From Saprospiraceae bacterium (GTDB lineage Bacteria; Bacteroidota; Bacteroidia; Chitinophagales; Saprospiraceae): a stretch of 48,364 nucleotides of DNA. The first letter of the stretch is position 1. Every line of letters begins with the position of its first letter. The stretch lies in contig JALHRK010000005.1 in the NCBI GenBank assembly GCA_022841505.1, forward strand, positions 1 to 48,364, in the 5' to 3' direction. The notes below the pieces were generated by a model, which was not told where the DNA came from, did no database searches, and saw only the letters and a program-made list of their open reading frames with translations. The position numbers and the translations under genes are program-made. This document shows positions 29,570 through 38,447 of this stretch, piece after piece.

Positions 29570-32203
29570 TTAATCCGGTGCGGTCTGCCTTACAATCTTC
29601 CCGCCTTTCTTCCATTCTAACTGTTTTTTTCCATCCTTCCTGTAAGACGTTTTCGGGAACCTATCTAACTTCTCCCCGATGTCTTTGAAAAACTCTTCCA
29701 TGTCCGCACGGGTGACGCCTTCAAACCCGGCGCTTTGATACTTGAACCCGTCTATATTCGCCTGTCGCCTGCGCACGTCTTCCGCCGTCTCCCGTTCCCG
29801 ATCCATGCCGGAAAGCGCATACTTTACAAGCAGGTCGTTTGGCATCTTCGCCCCGCCTAACACCTCGTTTAAGTGTGCTGGCATAACCCGTTCGCCCCTG
29901 CTAAGGTAGGCGGGGATAGAATCGCTTTTCCCCGTCCCGGCACCGTCCAAAAACGGTGTCCCGTCTTTAAATCCCGGTGCCTGTGCAAACTTTGCGCTTT
30001 GCGCTTTGGCCTGTGCCAGTATCGAGAAGACGGTAGAAACCCCCACGGCAGCGGCGGCAATGAAACCAAAGATGCCAAGTTTTGCCGATGCGGAAAGCAG
30101 CCGGGCGATGGTCAGGGTCGCCTCGCTGGCCTGTTGTACGCTGTTAATAATCAGTGTCCGCCGGGCGGCCTTTTCTTCGAGTGCGGCGCGTTTCTTTTCG
30201 GCTGCTTCAAGTAGCAACTGCTTTTCTGCAAGTTCCCGTTCGCGGACGCCTACGGAGTTGGCAAAGCCGTCCCGTTCGCGTTGTAGTTCGATGTCGAGCA
30301 GGTCTTTCAATTCATCCACCTGTTCCCGGCGGCGTTCGATGATCCGGTCTTGTGCGGATATTTGCGCTTCGGTGGCGGCGTCAAGTCCTTGCACGAAGTT
30401 GCCAAAGGCAAGGTTAAACCCGGCGCTTATTTCCTGAAATCCCGTTTCCAGTTCTTCCCGGCTCAATCCGAACGCGGACGCAATACCGTCTTTGATGCGC
30501 TGGAGTAGGGGCTGGTTATCATTAAAAACGCCATTAAGTCGGTTGAATGCGCTTTGTGCTGCGTCCTCTAACCCGCTTTTATCTTTTGGTAAAAGCAACT
30601 GCGCAAACACCCCGTTCTCCTTGTCCTTTTCCCGGAGCTTATCAACGGCGCGTCTGAACTCTGTTTCAACGGCGCTAACCAAGTCCTGCACATCACTTGC
30701 AAAGCCCTCTGGCAGCGAGCGCCCGGCGGCTGTGGCAGCGGCGGCAATTTCATTCACGAATGCGTCCACCTCTTTTAAGGCGGCTTCCTTTTCTGCCTGT
30801 ACTTTGTCGGTGCCAAGTAGTTCGGATATTTGCGCCTTTTCTACCCGCTGCGCTAACCGTTCCAAAAGGGATTGGTAGGCTTTGTTTAGTGCCTCTACCT
30901 TTTCCCGTTCTTCCTCCAATTTCCGGGTGCGTTCTTCGCGGATTGCCCGGATTTTTGCAGCGTCTTCCCGTTCCCGTGCGGCGGAATCGCGTAACAAATC
31001 AATTACCTTGCGCTCTGCATCCGCTATTAATTTGCCCTGTTCTATGCTAATGCCCCCGGCAGCGCTTTCCTGTTCAATCTTCGCCTTTAGTGCGGCGGCT
31101 TGTAATGTTGCGGCGCGGATGCGCTCTGTTTCAATCCCCCGCTCAATCTTTCCTGCTTCCTGCAAAGCTTTTGTGCGCGATCCGATGCTTTGCGTTTCGT
31201 CTTCCACTTTTGCCCGTAGCTCATCAACTACCCGCAGCGCTTGCCCCTCGTTTACGATAAATTCATTTGCAGCGCGACCTAACACCTGCTGCACCTCTGT
31301 AAACTTTCGGGCACTTTCAGCTGCGCGGTCTAATTCATCCCCGTACCCGGAAAAGATGCGGGTAAGGTTCTGTAATACTTCGCCCTTAAATGCTTCGCCT
31401 GAAAACACACGGGCGATGCTTTCACCAAACTCAAACACCCGTCCAACAACGATGTCAAAACGCGCACCAAGCCCGGCCATTGACTGTTCAAAACGATCCC
31501 CGGCTTCCTGCGATTTACGAAAATATGCTGCAACTCCAGCGGCGGTAAGGGCAACCAAACCCGCAGCGAGTGCCGTTACCCCGCCTTTCAGGGTGAACAG
31601 GCGCTTAAAAAAGCCGACTGCGGCATTTCCTGCAAAGCGAAGGGTATTACCAAGCCCCCCGAAAGTTTGCGTTATTTGCGGCCCTTGTTGGATGAGCGCC
31701 TGCATGATGGACGTGCCAGCCCCTACCTGTGAAAAAAGGTCATTGAATTGAAAGGTCAGGTTTTGCGCTTGGTTTGTGGTCAGCGCCATTGATTGCCCAG
31801 CTTGCCCAAAAGATTCTTTTGCTTGCCGTCCTAATTCTTTTATATCGTTCTGGTTCTGCTGAAATAAGATAGACGACGCTTTGTTTTGTTGCTGGAGTGC
31901 GACAATTTGCTGTTTTATCGCCTTCGCGTTCTGGCTGCTTTTGTTGGTCAGGCTTGAGTATTGGCGCTCTAATCGCAGAATTTCGGCACGGGTTTGCAGC
32001 ATCCCGTTTTTCAATGCCTCGTTTTCCTTTTGCGCAGTGGCAATGGATGCGGCGAAGGACGGCCCGACATTGGAGGCGGATTTAGACAGATCGTCAAACG
32101 CTTCCTGCCCCTTGTCTACCGACTGGATCATCTTGTTTATCCCCGCTGAAACGGCGGTATCGTCATAAGTTGCAACGAAATTAATTGGATCGGGTTGTGC
32201 CAT
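29570..32203 (-). CDS. Tail tape measure protein
   Basis: 877 residues, predominantly helical. N-terminal 200 residues with heptads and TTNQAQNLTFQFNDLFSQVG, then LQALIQQGPQITQTFGG, as in prophage tail length tape measure proteins (lambda-H type). Hydrophobic segment GGVTALAAGLVALTAAGVAAYF (about 208-229) and a second near residue 750. At about 1.5 angstrom per residue the tail would be about 130 nm. Directly downstream of the two tail chaperone frames. Confidence 0.95.
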   Translation of the reverse strand: MAQPDPINFVATYDDTAVSAGINKMIQSVDKGQEAFDDLSKSASNVGPSFAASIATAQKENEALKNGMLQTRAEILRLERQYSSLTNKSSQNAKAIKQQIVALQQQNKASSILFQQNQNDIKELGRQAKESFGQAGQSMALTTNQAQNLTFQFNDLFSQVGAGTSIMQALIQQGPQITQTFGGLGNTLRFAGNAAVGFFKRLFTLKGGVTALAAGLVALTAAGVAAYFRKSQEAGDRFEQSMAGLGARFDIVVGRVFEFGESIARVFSGEAFKGEVLQNLTRIFSGYGDELDRAAESARKFTEVQQVLGRAANEFIVNEGQALRVVDELRAKVEDETQSIGSRTKALQEAGKIERGIETERIRAATLQAAALKAKIEQESAAGGISIEQGKLIADAERKVIDLLRDSAAREREDAAKIRAIREERTRKLEEEREKVEALNKAYQSLLERLAQRVEKAQISELLGTDKVQAEKEAALKEVDAFVNEIAAAATAAGRSLPEGFASDVQDLVSAVETEFRRAVDKLREKDKENGVFAQLLLPKDKSGLEDAAQSAFNRLNGVFNDNQPLLQRIKDGIASAFGLSREELETGFQEISAGFNLAFGNFVQGLDAATEAQISAQDRIIERRREQVDELKDLLDIELQRERDGFANSVGVRERELAEKQLLLEAAEKKRAALEEKAARRTLIINSVQQASEATLTIARLLSASAKLGIFGFIAAAAVGVSTVFSILAQAKAQSAKFAQAPGFKDGTPFLDGAGTGKSDSIPAYLSRGERVMPAHLNEVLGGAKMPNDLLVKYALSGMDRERETAEDVRRRQANIDGFKYQSAGFEGVTRADMEEFFKDIGEKLDRFPKTSYRKDGKKQLEWKKGGKIVRQTAPD

Positions 32204-32206
32204 GTC

Positions 32207-32543
32207 TTACTTGTTGTTTCGTAGCTTTTCTATCTCCCGCTCCTCGGCCTTTTGCTTCGAGTATGCCCGCACATAGTTCCGGTAAAACGCCCGGTAATCC
32301 ATCGCCAAAAGTTCGCTTTCCCGGAAACCGAGGTAGTGCGAAATGGATAGGCAGACTGTTTCAAATGTGGTCTGCATTTCTTCTGCTGCCAGCGTTGCCT
32401 TGCCGCCCGAAAGGATGTACCCGCCTATTCGATCCCGTGCGGGGGCTTTCTTTACATCTTTGGGGATTTCGCTAAGAAGTCGGTTAATATTCCGCTCCAT
32501 GCCCCCCGATACAACAAGGCTAAGAAAAAAAAATCCATTTCAT
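32207..32543 (-). CDS. Tail assembly chaperone T-like frame, expressed by -1 frameshift
   Basis: Begins with ATG at 32498-32500 (MERNINRLLSEIPKDV) but its frame is open upstream to the nine-T slippery run (32525-32533 on the plus strand as A). Shifting -1 at T-TTT-TTC joins ...MDFFF to LSLVVSGGMERN. This is the G/GT arrangement found in lambda-like siphophages, where a minor frameshift product binds the tape measure. The 97-residue stand-alone product may also be made. Coordinates include the shared slip region. Confidence 0.7.
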
Positions 32544-33054
32544 TTATGTTTTTCCAGTCCTCCACCTTTTCCTGCGCTTCCCGTTCATCCCATGTGCTTA
32601 AATCCTCTTCTTTGCTTACGATAAAAAAGGTACATGCCGTTAAGCAGCGGTGGTTTTTTGCGGTGTAAGCGGTAGTAACCCCGTTTATTGCCGCCTGAAT
32701 CGTATAACCAAGAAAGGCCGCGTCCTTGTCCTTTAGCATCTGGTTATAAGCGTTCTTTATCGCCACCAACCCGTCTACGTTTGTTTGCAGGTTCGCGTTT
32801 GATATAAACGCATCCATCGCCATTCTAAGCCCGTGCGCCCTTCCGGCGGGTAATCCCATCTCCGGCGTGTAAATGTAGTACTTGCGCCCGCTTGCCCCGG
32901 TAAAGTCCGGGACGTGCCGGTTCAGGGCGTCTATCCAAATACGCTGCACCGGGCTTTCGCGGGGCATGGCGTAGTAGTTGCGCAGGGCTTCGTCTACCTC
33001 TTCCGGCGTGTACTGTTCAAGGATGCCGGGGAGGGGTTGTTTAGTTTTTTTCAT
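32452..33054 (-). CDS. Tail assembly chaperone G-like protein, 200 aa
   Basis: Zero-frame product upstream of the tape measure gene. Acidic/basic mixed, helical, with DGLVAIKNAYNQMLKDKDAAFLG in the middle and WDEREAQEKVEDWKNINEMDFFFLALLY at the end where the slippery codons GAT TTT TTT TTC occur. Overlaps the -1 frame partner by 49 bases or more. Start follows ACAGATAG. Confidence 0.75.
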   Translation of the reverse strand: MKKTKQPLPGILEQYTPEEVDEALRNYYAMPRESPVQRIWIDALNRHVPDFTGASGRKYYIYTPEMGLPAGRAHGLRMAMDAFISNANLQTNVDGLVAIKNAYNQMLKDKDAAFLGYTIQAAINGVTTAYTAKNHRCLTACTFFIVSKEEDLSTWDEREAQEKVEDWKNINEMDFFFLALLYRGAWSGILTDFLAKSPKM

Positions 33055-33412
33055 CTATCTGTTTTAGTCCAAAATGTTTTCTCACTACCGACCAATCCAC
33101 CGCGCCCGATTTAAGGAGCGGCGCGTCTTTCGGGAAGTCGTCAATGTAATAATCGCCTTTAATCATACCAAACGTAATCGGGTGATATTTCCACGGGCGG
33201 TATGACTTCATTTTTATACCCCGCCCCTTTAGCCACTCAATTGCTTTATAAAGCGCAGCGGTTCCAATGTCCACCCGGTACGTGTTCAAAATAACCTCAT
33301 GCCCGGCGGCAATCAAATCTTTAACCGTTTGCACCGCTCCGGGGACTTCTTCGCCAATGTCCGGGTAACGGTGCAAAACCATTGTGCCATCGAAGTCAAG
33401 GTATATTTTCAT
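33041..33412 (-). CDS. HAD-superfamily phosphatase, 123 aa
   Basis: MKIYLDFDGTMVLHRYP has motif I, D6-x-D8-G-T; Thr44 in LNTYR could be motif II, Lys85 motif III and DD91-92 (YIDDF) motif IV. Such small phage HAD proteins act as phosphatases on nucleotides or polynucleotide ends; substrate is unknown. Start at 33410-33412 follows GACAGATG; the longer frame upstream would overlap the next gene. Overlaps its neighbour by ATGA and lies among tail genes. Confidence 0.85.
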   Translation of the reverse strand: MKIYLDFDGTMVLHRYPDIGEEVPGAVQTVKDLIAAGHEVILNTYRVDIGTAALYKAIEWLKGRGIKMKSYRPWKYHPITFGMIKGDYYIDDFPKDAPLLKSGAVDWSVVRKHFGLKQIDEKN

Positions 33413-33732
33413 CTGTCCTGCAAATAACGTTCGAGAATCAAAGCCCCCGCGCAGGCAAGCAGCGGGGCGGGGAGCTTGTACCATTCAAAGCCGTTTACGA
33501 TCACTTCGATCACTGTAAACCACAAACACCAAAACCCGGCTATGCACTTGCTGCAAGCCCACGTAACGCGGGCGACGCCATATTGAAACCGGTTCGCAGT
33601 GTCGCTAAGGTATTCCCGTTTGAACAGCAACGGCGGCAACCAGCCGAATATCTCCCCCGGCTCCGTGATCCGCTGCCATGCCACGGCGCAAAGGGCGAAA
33701 ACGAGGGGGGTGTATAGGGTTTGTTCGATCAT
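33409..33732 (-). CDS. Membrane protein, 107 aa
   Basis: Hydrophobic helices at about 5-20, 53-80 and 88-104. Aromatic/Cys-rich middle (WACSKCIAGFWCLWF) could coordinate metal or form disulfides. No family recognised. Coupled by ATGA to both neighbours. Confidence 0.6.
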   Translation of the reverse strand: MIEQTLYTPLVFALCAVAWQRITEPGEIFGWLPPLLFKREYLSDTANRFQYGVARVTWACSKCIAGFWCLWFTVIEVIVNGFEWYKLPAPLLACAGALILERYLQDR

Positions 33733-33815
33733 TTACAATAATGGATTATTAGAATGATGCCAGCGGTGAGAATAACCGCCAAGTTTCGATCAACAAATTC
33801 GCGTACTTTCACCAT
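33729..33815 (-). CDS. 28-residue single-pass membrane peptide
   Basis: MVKVREFVDR then a hydrophobic helix NLAVILTAGIILIIHYCK. Fits exactly between two genes: TAATG with the upstream stop and ATGA with the next start. An ATG two codons upstream (33819-33821) is an alternative. Too short for most gene finders. Confidence 0.5.
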   Translation of the reverse strand: MVKVREFVDRNLAVILTAGIILIIHYCK

Positions 33816-34477
33816 TACCATGTCGTTATACAATCAATTTCCGCCGGAACGGTAGGCGCGACAAAGCACCCGATATTAACCATCAATTCCGCCACCAGAT
33901 CAACCGCAAAAAAGCCGTAGGGCGGCATGAAATACGGCTCTTTGTTCGCGTAACTGTACGGGGCAAAGATCACGTCCGCCCGCTGCTCTGGTATCTCAAA
34001 ACTCCGAACCTGCACCCGCGCGGCTTGGCTTAGGCTGGTATCGGTTGCGGTCAACGCCTGCGAGTGAAGCGCCTTAATAAACGATATCATGTAGGCAAGG
34101 GTCGAAGGGCAACCCTCCACGCCTAATTTTTTGTAGTTCAACCACGCCACAAAGCGCAGGGGCAAACGGAAAGTGAGGTCGTTCGGGGTAGGTGTTCCAA
34201 AGCTGATTGAACCCGCTCCACGTCTTTCAAAGTACGCCACCGACTTGTACCTGTCATCCGGGGTTAGCGCCTTGTAAACGGACGGGTCGGTGCAACTGTT
34301 TTCGATAAGACAGGAAACGGGGTAGGCGATGGGGTAAACATTCCCGTCCGCGTCCCGTTCGTTGTAGCGCAGCGGGCGAACCAATCCCCCGTAACGCTCG
34401 ATAAAGCCAAGCCCGCTATCCGGGTCAGCCGTGCCGACAATGGCGGGGTAGAAGGCGGATATTAAAAGGTTATCCAT
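33815..34477 (-). CDS. Tail/virion protein, 220 aa
   Basis: Mixed alpha/beta, with RPLRYNERDADGNVYPIAYPVSC near residues 35-57 and LTFRLPLRFVAWLNYKKLGVEG in the middle. Place between the gp10-like gene and tail chaperones suggests a tail completion or terminator protein. No family recognised. Confidence 0.65.
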   Translation of the reverse strand: MDNLLISAFYPAIVGTADPDSGLGFIERYGGLVRPLRYNERDADGNVYPIAYPVSCLIENSCTDPSVYKALTPDDRYKSVAYFERRGAGSISFGTPTPNDLTFRLPLRFVAWLNYKKLGVEGCPSTLAYMISFIKALHSQALTATDTSLSQAARVQVRSFEIPEQRADVIFAPYSYANKEPYFMPPYGFFAVDLVAELMVNIGCFVAPTVPAEIDCITTW

Positions 34478-34655
34478 TACGAAAAGGGTTTAATTCGTTC
34501 GCTATTTTTATGCTTCCGATGCAGACAAATAGAGAGATGAAAAACAACAAACCGTCAACGCCAAATGCCCGATGGCAGAACATAGTGGAAAACGCAAGAG
34601 CCGTCACCGCAACGAGCGCGAAGAAAAGCCCAGCGATTACCTTTAATGCTTTCAT
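34470..34655 (-). CDS. Membrane protein, 61 aa
   Basis: Two hydrophobic helices (about 4-24 and 32-51) with a short loop, small soluble C-tail NELNPFRNG. Overlaps the next gene by 8 bases. Unknown function. Confidence 0.6.
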   Translation of the reverse strand: MKALKVIAGLFFALVAVTALAFSTMFCHRAFGVDGLLFFISLFVCIGSIKIANELNPFRNG

Positions 34656-34685
34656 ATCTTGTTTTAGGTTAAGTCAATGATTAAA

Positions 34686-35006
34686 TTATTCAAGCCACGG
34701 GGGTGCTTGTTCTTGCGCTTCGGCTTCAAAGGTAAATGAAAGGACACCACCAGAAGTCGGAGCATCACCCCATGTAATATTTTCTCCCCGTTGAATTGCT
34801 TGCTCAAGTATCGCCAGCCGTACTTCCGTAGATTCTGGCGCATAGCCAACGGGCAAACCATCCGCATCCAACATTTTACCCCGTGTTGACGGTTGCCAAA
34901 GCGGGAAGCTATACGTCCCCGGCTCCCCCGCCCTATCCGCTGCCACCTGCCACTCCTGCCAAAACGAGTGTGCGCGGCTGTCGTGTTCAAAGTCGGTGTC
35001 TTTCAT
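34686..35006 (-). CDS. Hypothetical protein, 106 aa
   Basis: Soluble, aromatic-rich (HSFWQEWQVAADRAG) with helical EVRLAILEQAIQRGE and an acidic end QEQAPPWLE. Coupled as ATGA to the upstream gp10-like gene. No family recognised. Confidence 0.6.
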   Translation of the reverse strand: MKDTDFEHDSRAHSFWQEWQVAADRAGEPGTYSFPLWQPSTRGKMLDADGLPVGYAPESTEVRLAILEQAIQRGENITWGDAPTSGGVLSFTFEAEAQEQAPPWLE

Positions 35007-35461
35007 GGCTGCAAGTATTTTTGTATTCGCCGTTGATTCGCCTCCCCTGCCAGCATAATCTCACTACGGGACGGCTGCAATATCCTGCCCCGTGGATCGG
35101 CTTTCGGCTGCGTCAATGCCCCGAACAACTTCTGCCGGTTCCCCGCGTCCTGCGCCCCTACCTCCACCGTCGTACTCGTTTCGGTGTTCTCGATCACAAC
35201 AGGGCGGATGTTATTCCAAAGCTGCCCCGTAACCGTGAAGTCTACCTTTGTCGTCTGCCGTCCCCGTTCTTTTCGGGTATTGGCGTATGCCGGGGAATAG
35301 CCAATGAACGCAGCCCCGAATGCGTCCGTCCCCGTGGACTGGATGCGGAACTGTACCTGCGCTTTGAGTTCGGACGCAATGATCAGCACCTCTTTCGGGC
35401 GGTTGCGCTGCATCAATTCGATGCGGGCTTTGTACACGGCGGCGAAGTCTTTGGCGTCCAT
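35003..35461 (-). CDS. HK97 gp10-like tail-completion protein, 152 aa
   Basis: MDAKDFAAVYKARIELMQRNRPKEVLIIASELKAQ opens a helical N-terminus, then FIGYSPAYANTRKERGRQTTKVDFTVTGQLWNNI in sense (about 72-105) matches the beta pattern of HK97-gp10/phage virion morphogenesis proteins that complete the tail. Start at 35459-35461. Divergent from the portal gene across 48 bases. Confidence 0.6.
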   Translation of the reverse strand: MDAKDFAAVYKARIELMQRNRPKEVLIIASELKAQVQFRIQSTGTDAFGAAFIGYSPAYANTRKERGRQTTKVDFTVTGQLWNNIRPVVIENTETSTTVEVGAQDAGNRQKLFGALTQPKADPRGRILQPSRSEIMLAGEANQRRIQKYLQP

Positions 35462-35509
35462 GCAACAAAAATAAGATAAAACGCTTAATTTTGTCGAAAA
35501 TAGTTGCAA

Positions 35510-37279
35510 ATGATACAGGAATTGCAAAGGATTGTAGAACGGGGGACGCCGTGGAAGCATTACGCCCGTACCGTGGAAATCGAAGAAACGGCGGAAATGT
35601 TCAACGCGGAGGATTCGGAAGAACAGCGGGAAGAAATACACAAATATCGCCGCACCGAGGACGCGGAACTAAAAGACCAGCGCATCCGGGTTTCTAACCC
35701 CGTAACGGGCGCGGCGCTTGCCCCGGCCTATGCCGTCTATCGTTCCTTGTCCCGTGTAGCGCCAATGGCTTTGATTGACTTCAAGGACAAAACGAAGGGT
35801 GAAAGAATCCGGGCGGATATGTCGGTGTTCTATGCTCGCAAGCCCGTACTGGAATACACGTTTAACCAGTGCCTACACGCAAGTATTTTCGATCCGAATA
35901 GCTGGATAATCATCGAATCCGATCCCGTTTTCGGGCAGGGCGGCACAGTGGCGGCGAGGTACGTTTACCCCGTTGTATTTTCCTGCGAGGAAGTTTGGGA
36001 CGTGCAAATAAATAAATCCGGCATCCCCGTTGCCGTGACTATTAAGCAGGTCAAGGAAGCGAAGGCGGGGGAAACCTATGCCGAATGGCGGTACTACACC
36101 GCCGGAATGACCACCCACGCGGTTGAAGCGCATAAGGATATGCAAGCGCCTCCCGGTTATTTGCAGGTAGAATGGATGGTGGATAAAAGGACGGCAACAT
36201 ACTACGTCCTTGAATACCCGAACACCACCAAGACCCTGCCGGGGGCTTGTCTGGGGGCGTACATGGCGGAAAACATGCAGCACTATGTGACGCTGTACAA
36301 CGAAGCCAACCCGCAGTTGCGGGAACTGATTAAGACGGGAAATTTGGCCGACGTTACCGAAATTATCCACGCTTGGCCTGAGCGGTTTGAATACGCGAAG
36401 CGCTGCACCCACGTTAACGAACAGTCTATGCACTGCGACGGCGGGTACTACGGCGGGATAAAAAATGCGGATCATTGCTGCCACGCCTGTAATGGAGTTG
36501 GCTACATTAAGGTGAACAGCGAGCAGGTCACAAAGACAATGCCGATGCCCGAAACGATAGACGGGTTGCTTGATCTGGCAAAATTAGTGCATTACGTAGA
36601 CCGCCCGCTCGACCTCCTGGAGCGCTTCGACAACCGGGAGCAACTTATTGCTTATGGTATCTACCTGACAATCTTCAACCAAGACACCACCCCGCGCAAG
36701 GTAGCGGGGCCAGATACGGCTACCGAGTTTGTGCTGAACTTTGAAGCGCAGTACAATAAGGTCGTAACATTCGTGCGTCGCGTTGAGGACGTGGTAGAAA
36801 CGATTTGGACAGCAGCAGCCGGGCATTGGGACGTGGAAATTGATGTCGAGTACAAATACCCGGCAGATTTGAAATTCCAATCCTTTGCTGAACTTGTAGC
36901 GAATTACAAAGCTACAACAGACGCCGGGCTGGATGCTTCGATCCGTGACCATGTACGCGATCAGATTTTGCGGCGCATGTACGAAAACAACCCGGCGATG
37001 TATGATGAGGCGAAGGCGCTGGAGGCATGGAAACCCTTTGCCGGGAAGTCGCCGGAAGACACCGCGTTCATCCTGTCAGGCCGCGACGTAAGCGACCCGG
37101 AGCGGGTGCTGTGGGAAGGGTTCGATTTGTTCCAACGGGAAACGATGGTGAGCGAGGGGGGCATGTTCCACAAAAAGGACTACGCCGCGCAGCAGGTGAT
37201 CGTTACGGAGTGGATCGGGAAACAGCAAGCCCGCGCCAAGTATTTGGACGCGGGCGGGGGCGGGGCGGAGCAAATCTAA
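35510..37279 (+). CDS. Portal protein with zinc-ribbon-like insertion
   Basis: 589 residues; ATG at 35510 preferred over a TTG six bases upstream. Positions 40-280 fit a siphovirus portal wing/stem (helical, with SDPVFGQGGTVAARYVYPVVFSCEEVWDV). A cluster Cys299, Cys309, Cys323/324 and Cys327 (HCDGGYYGG ... HCCHACNGVGYI) looks like an inserted zinc-binding knuckle, a feature I recall from some Bacteroidota phage portals. C-terminal tail is Gly/Ala-rich. It lies on the plus strand, opposite to the terminases, with no terminase neighbour. TAATTTTG at 35486-35493 could be its -7 element. Confidence 0.8.
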   Translation: MIQELQRIVERGTPWKHYARTVEIEETAEMFNAEDSEEQREEIHKYRRTEDAELKDQRIRVSNPVTGAALAPAYAVYRSLSRVAPMALIDFKDKTKGERIRADMSVFYARKPVLEYTFNQCLHASIFDPNSWIIIESDPVFGQGGTVAARYVYPVVFSCEEVWDVQINKSGIPVAVTIKQVKEAKAGETYAEWRYYTAGMTTHAVEAHKDMQAPPGYLQVEWMVDKRTATYYVLEYPNTTKTLPGACLGAYMAENMQHYVTLYNEANPQLRELIKTGNLADVTEIIHAWPERFEYAKRCTHVNEQSMHCDGGYYGGIKNADHCCHACNGVGYIKVNSEQVTKTMPMPETIDGLLDLAKLVHYVDRPLDLLERFDNREQLIAYGIYLTIFNQDTTPRKVAGPDTATEFVLNFEAQYNKVVTFVRRVEDVVETIWTAAAGHWDVEIDVEYKYPADLKFQSFAELVANYKATTDAGLDASIRDHVRDQILRRMYENNPAMYDEAKALEAWKPFAGKSPEDTAFILSGRDVSDPERVLWEGFDLFQRETMVSEGGMFHKKDYAAQQVIVTEWIGKQQARAKYLDAGGGGAEQI

Positions 37280-37282
37280 AAT

Positions 37283-37328
37283 GCCGGGGACTTGCGCAGT
37301 TTACCCGGCGTCCTGTTTTAGCCGTATC
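37283..37328. terminator. Terminator between convergent genes
   Basis: GCCGGG/CCCGGC with a long loop, followed by TCCTGTTTT on plus. Lies between the portal gene and the convergent 45-aa gene. Confidence 0.6.
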
Positions 37329-37335
37329 GCATGGC

Positions 37336-37473
37336 TCAACAGAATTGGTCTAATTGCGGGTTATACATTGCTGTAATGCCCGCGTTTTCAATGCCGTTTG
37401 CAAATATCTTACCTTCTGCATTTTTTTCAATACAAATGTACGAAAAGTATTTTTTGATTTGGTTGAAGCTCAT
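37336..37473 (-). CDS. 45-residue protein under box control
   Basis: MSFNQIKKYFSYICIEKNAEGK followed by IFANGIENAGITAMYNPQLDQFC. Below common length cutoffs, but supported by a promoter-box unit 32 bases upstream (site E), a start preceded by AAGAAAA, and a terminator after the stop. Fills an otherwise empty 280-bp gap between portal and minor head genes. Function unknown. Confidence 0.6.
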   Translation of the reverse strand: MSFNQIKKYFSYICIEKNAEGKIFANGIENAGITAMYNPQLDQFC

Positions 37474-37504
37474 TTTTCTTAAATTGATTGGTTAACTAAT
37501 ACGA

Positions 37505-37550
37505 CAAATATACTCCACAACACTCCGAACCACACCAAAAACTCGACCAA
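37505..37550 (-). promoter_or_regulatory. Promoter with one TTGGTCG box (site E)
   Basis: Leftward TATATTTG at 37505-37512, box at 37544-37550, 32 bp away; the -33 is weak (GTG). The 22 bases 37491-37512 are identical to 44977-44998 (site G). Confidence 0.75.
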
Positions 37551-37562
37551 CCGCACGAATCT

Positions 37563-38447
37563 ATGGACGAAATACAAAAATACGACCTTTTAACCGACGC
37601 CCGCGAGCAGGAACGCGAAACGGCAGGGGACGCGCTTGAACTGCTTTTCGATGCGCTCGATACTTCCCTCTTTGCCCTTGCTGCGCGGCTCATTGCGGGG
37701 CTGGACACGGACGAACGCGGGCGCATTGTCTTTACCGTGAGCAACATTTCGAAGATCGGTAGCGCAGCGGTAACGCTTCAGGCAGAAACGGCGAAGGTAA
37801 ATCGCTCTATCCTGTCCAAAATTTACAACCGCTTCCTGCGCTTGTTCGGGCTTGGCACTCGTTACCAAGCGATCTTTACCGACCCGAAAAAGGTAGAAAA
37901 GGACATTGCGGCAAAGGTATTCGATCTGTACGGCTTCCATGACGGCAAGCAAAGCGAAGGCGGGTACATTGCCGACATCCTGCGCTCTAACCCCGCTGCG
38001 CGGCAGATCGTTGATCAGATGCGAAAAGCCGTAGCGGGGCGGGTGCAGTTAAAGCAGTTCCAAAAAGACTTCGCCGACTTCTTTACCAACGCCAACGGGG
38101 GGCTTTCTAAGCGCCACTTTGCCCGATTCTCCCACGATTTGTACATGGAGTTCGACCGGACGCTTTCGTTTGAGTACGCTACGGAACTTGGCACAGACAC
38201 GCATGCCATTTACGCCGGGGTACGGGTTCGGGATAGCCGGGAATTTTGCATGGATCGGCTGAACCAAATTTATACCCGCGCCGTCATTGATAGTTGGAAT
38301 AACTTAGATTGGCAGGGCAAGCGACCGGGGGACGTGAAGGTGGTTTTAGGCGGGTACAACTGCACACATAACCTGAACTGGATCAGCGCGGACTTTGCGG
38401 AGCTTTGGGCAAAGGAAAGAGGGGTGGAGATTAACGGGTATCGGTAG
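37563..38447 (+). CDS. Phage minor head (head morphogenesis) protein, SPP1 gp7-like
   Basis: 294 residues. The C-terminus has the diagnostic DSREFC (224-229) ... GGYNCTHNLNWIS (263-275), as in the phage minor head protein family that helps assemble the head with the portal. Residues 1-60 and 140-190 are helical. Downstream of the portal on the same strand, the usual order, but separated by the convergent 45-aa gene. Confidence 0.85.
   Translation: MDEIQKYDLLTDAREQERETAGDALELLFDALDTSLFALAARLIAGLDTDERGRIVFTVSNISKIGSAAVTLQAETAKVNRSILSKIYNRFLRLFGLGTRYQAIFTDPKKVEKDIAAKVFDLYGFHDGKQSEGGYIADILRSNPAARQIVDQMRKAVAGRVQLKQFQKDFADFFTNANGGLSKRHFARFSHDLYMEFDRTLSFEYATELGTDTHAIYAGVRVRDSREFCMDRLNQIYTRAVIDSWNNLDWQGKRPGDVKVVLGGYNCTHNLNWISADFAELWAKERGVEINGYR

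Noticed and set aside
30882-31751. Long open frame on the strand opposite the tape measure gene
   Set aside because: Ser/Ala/Arg-rich mirror of a helical protein, no start context or homologous pattern; the opposite strand encodes a clear tape measure.
33089-33095. CGACCAA inside the HAD phosphatase gene
   Set aside because: Coding, single, with no TAnnTTTG element at 31-32 bp.
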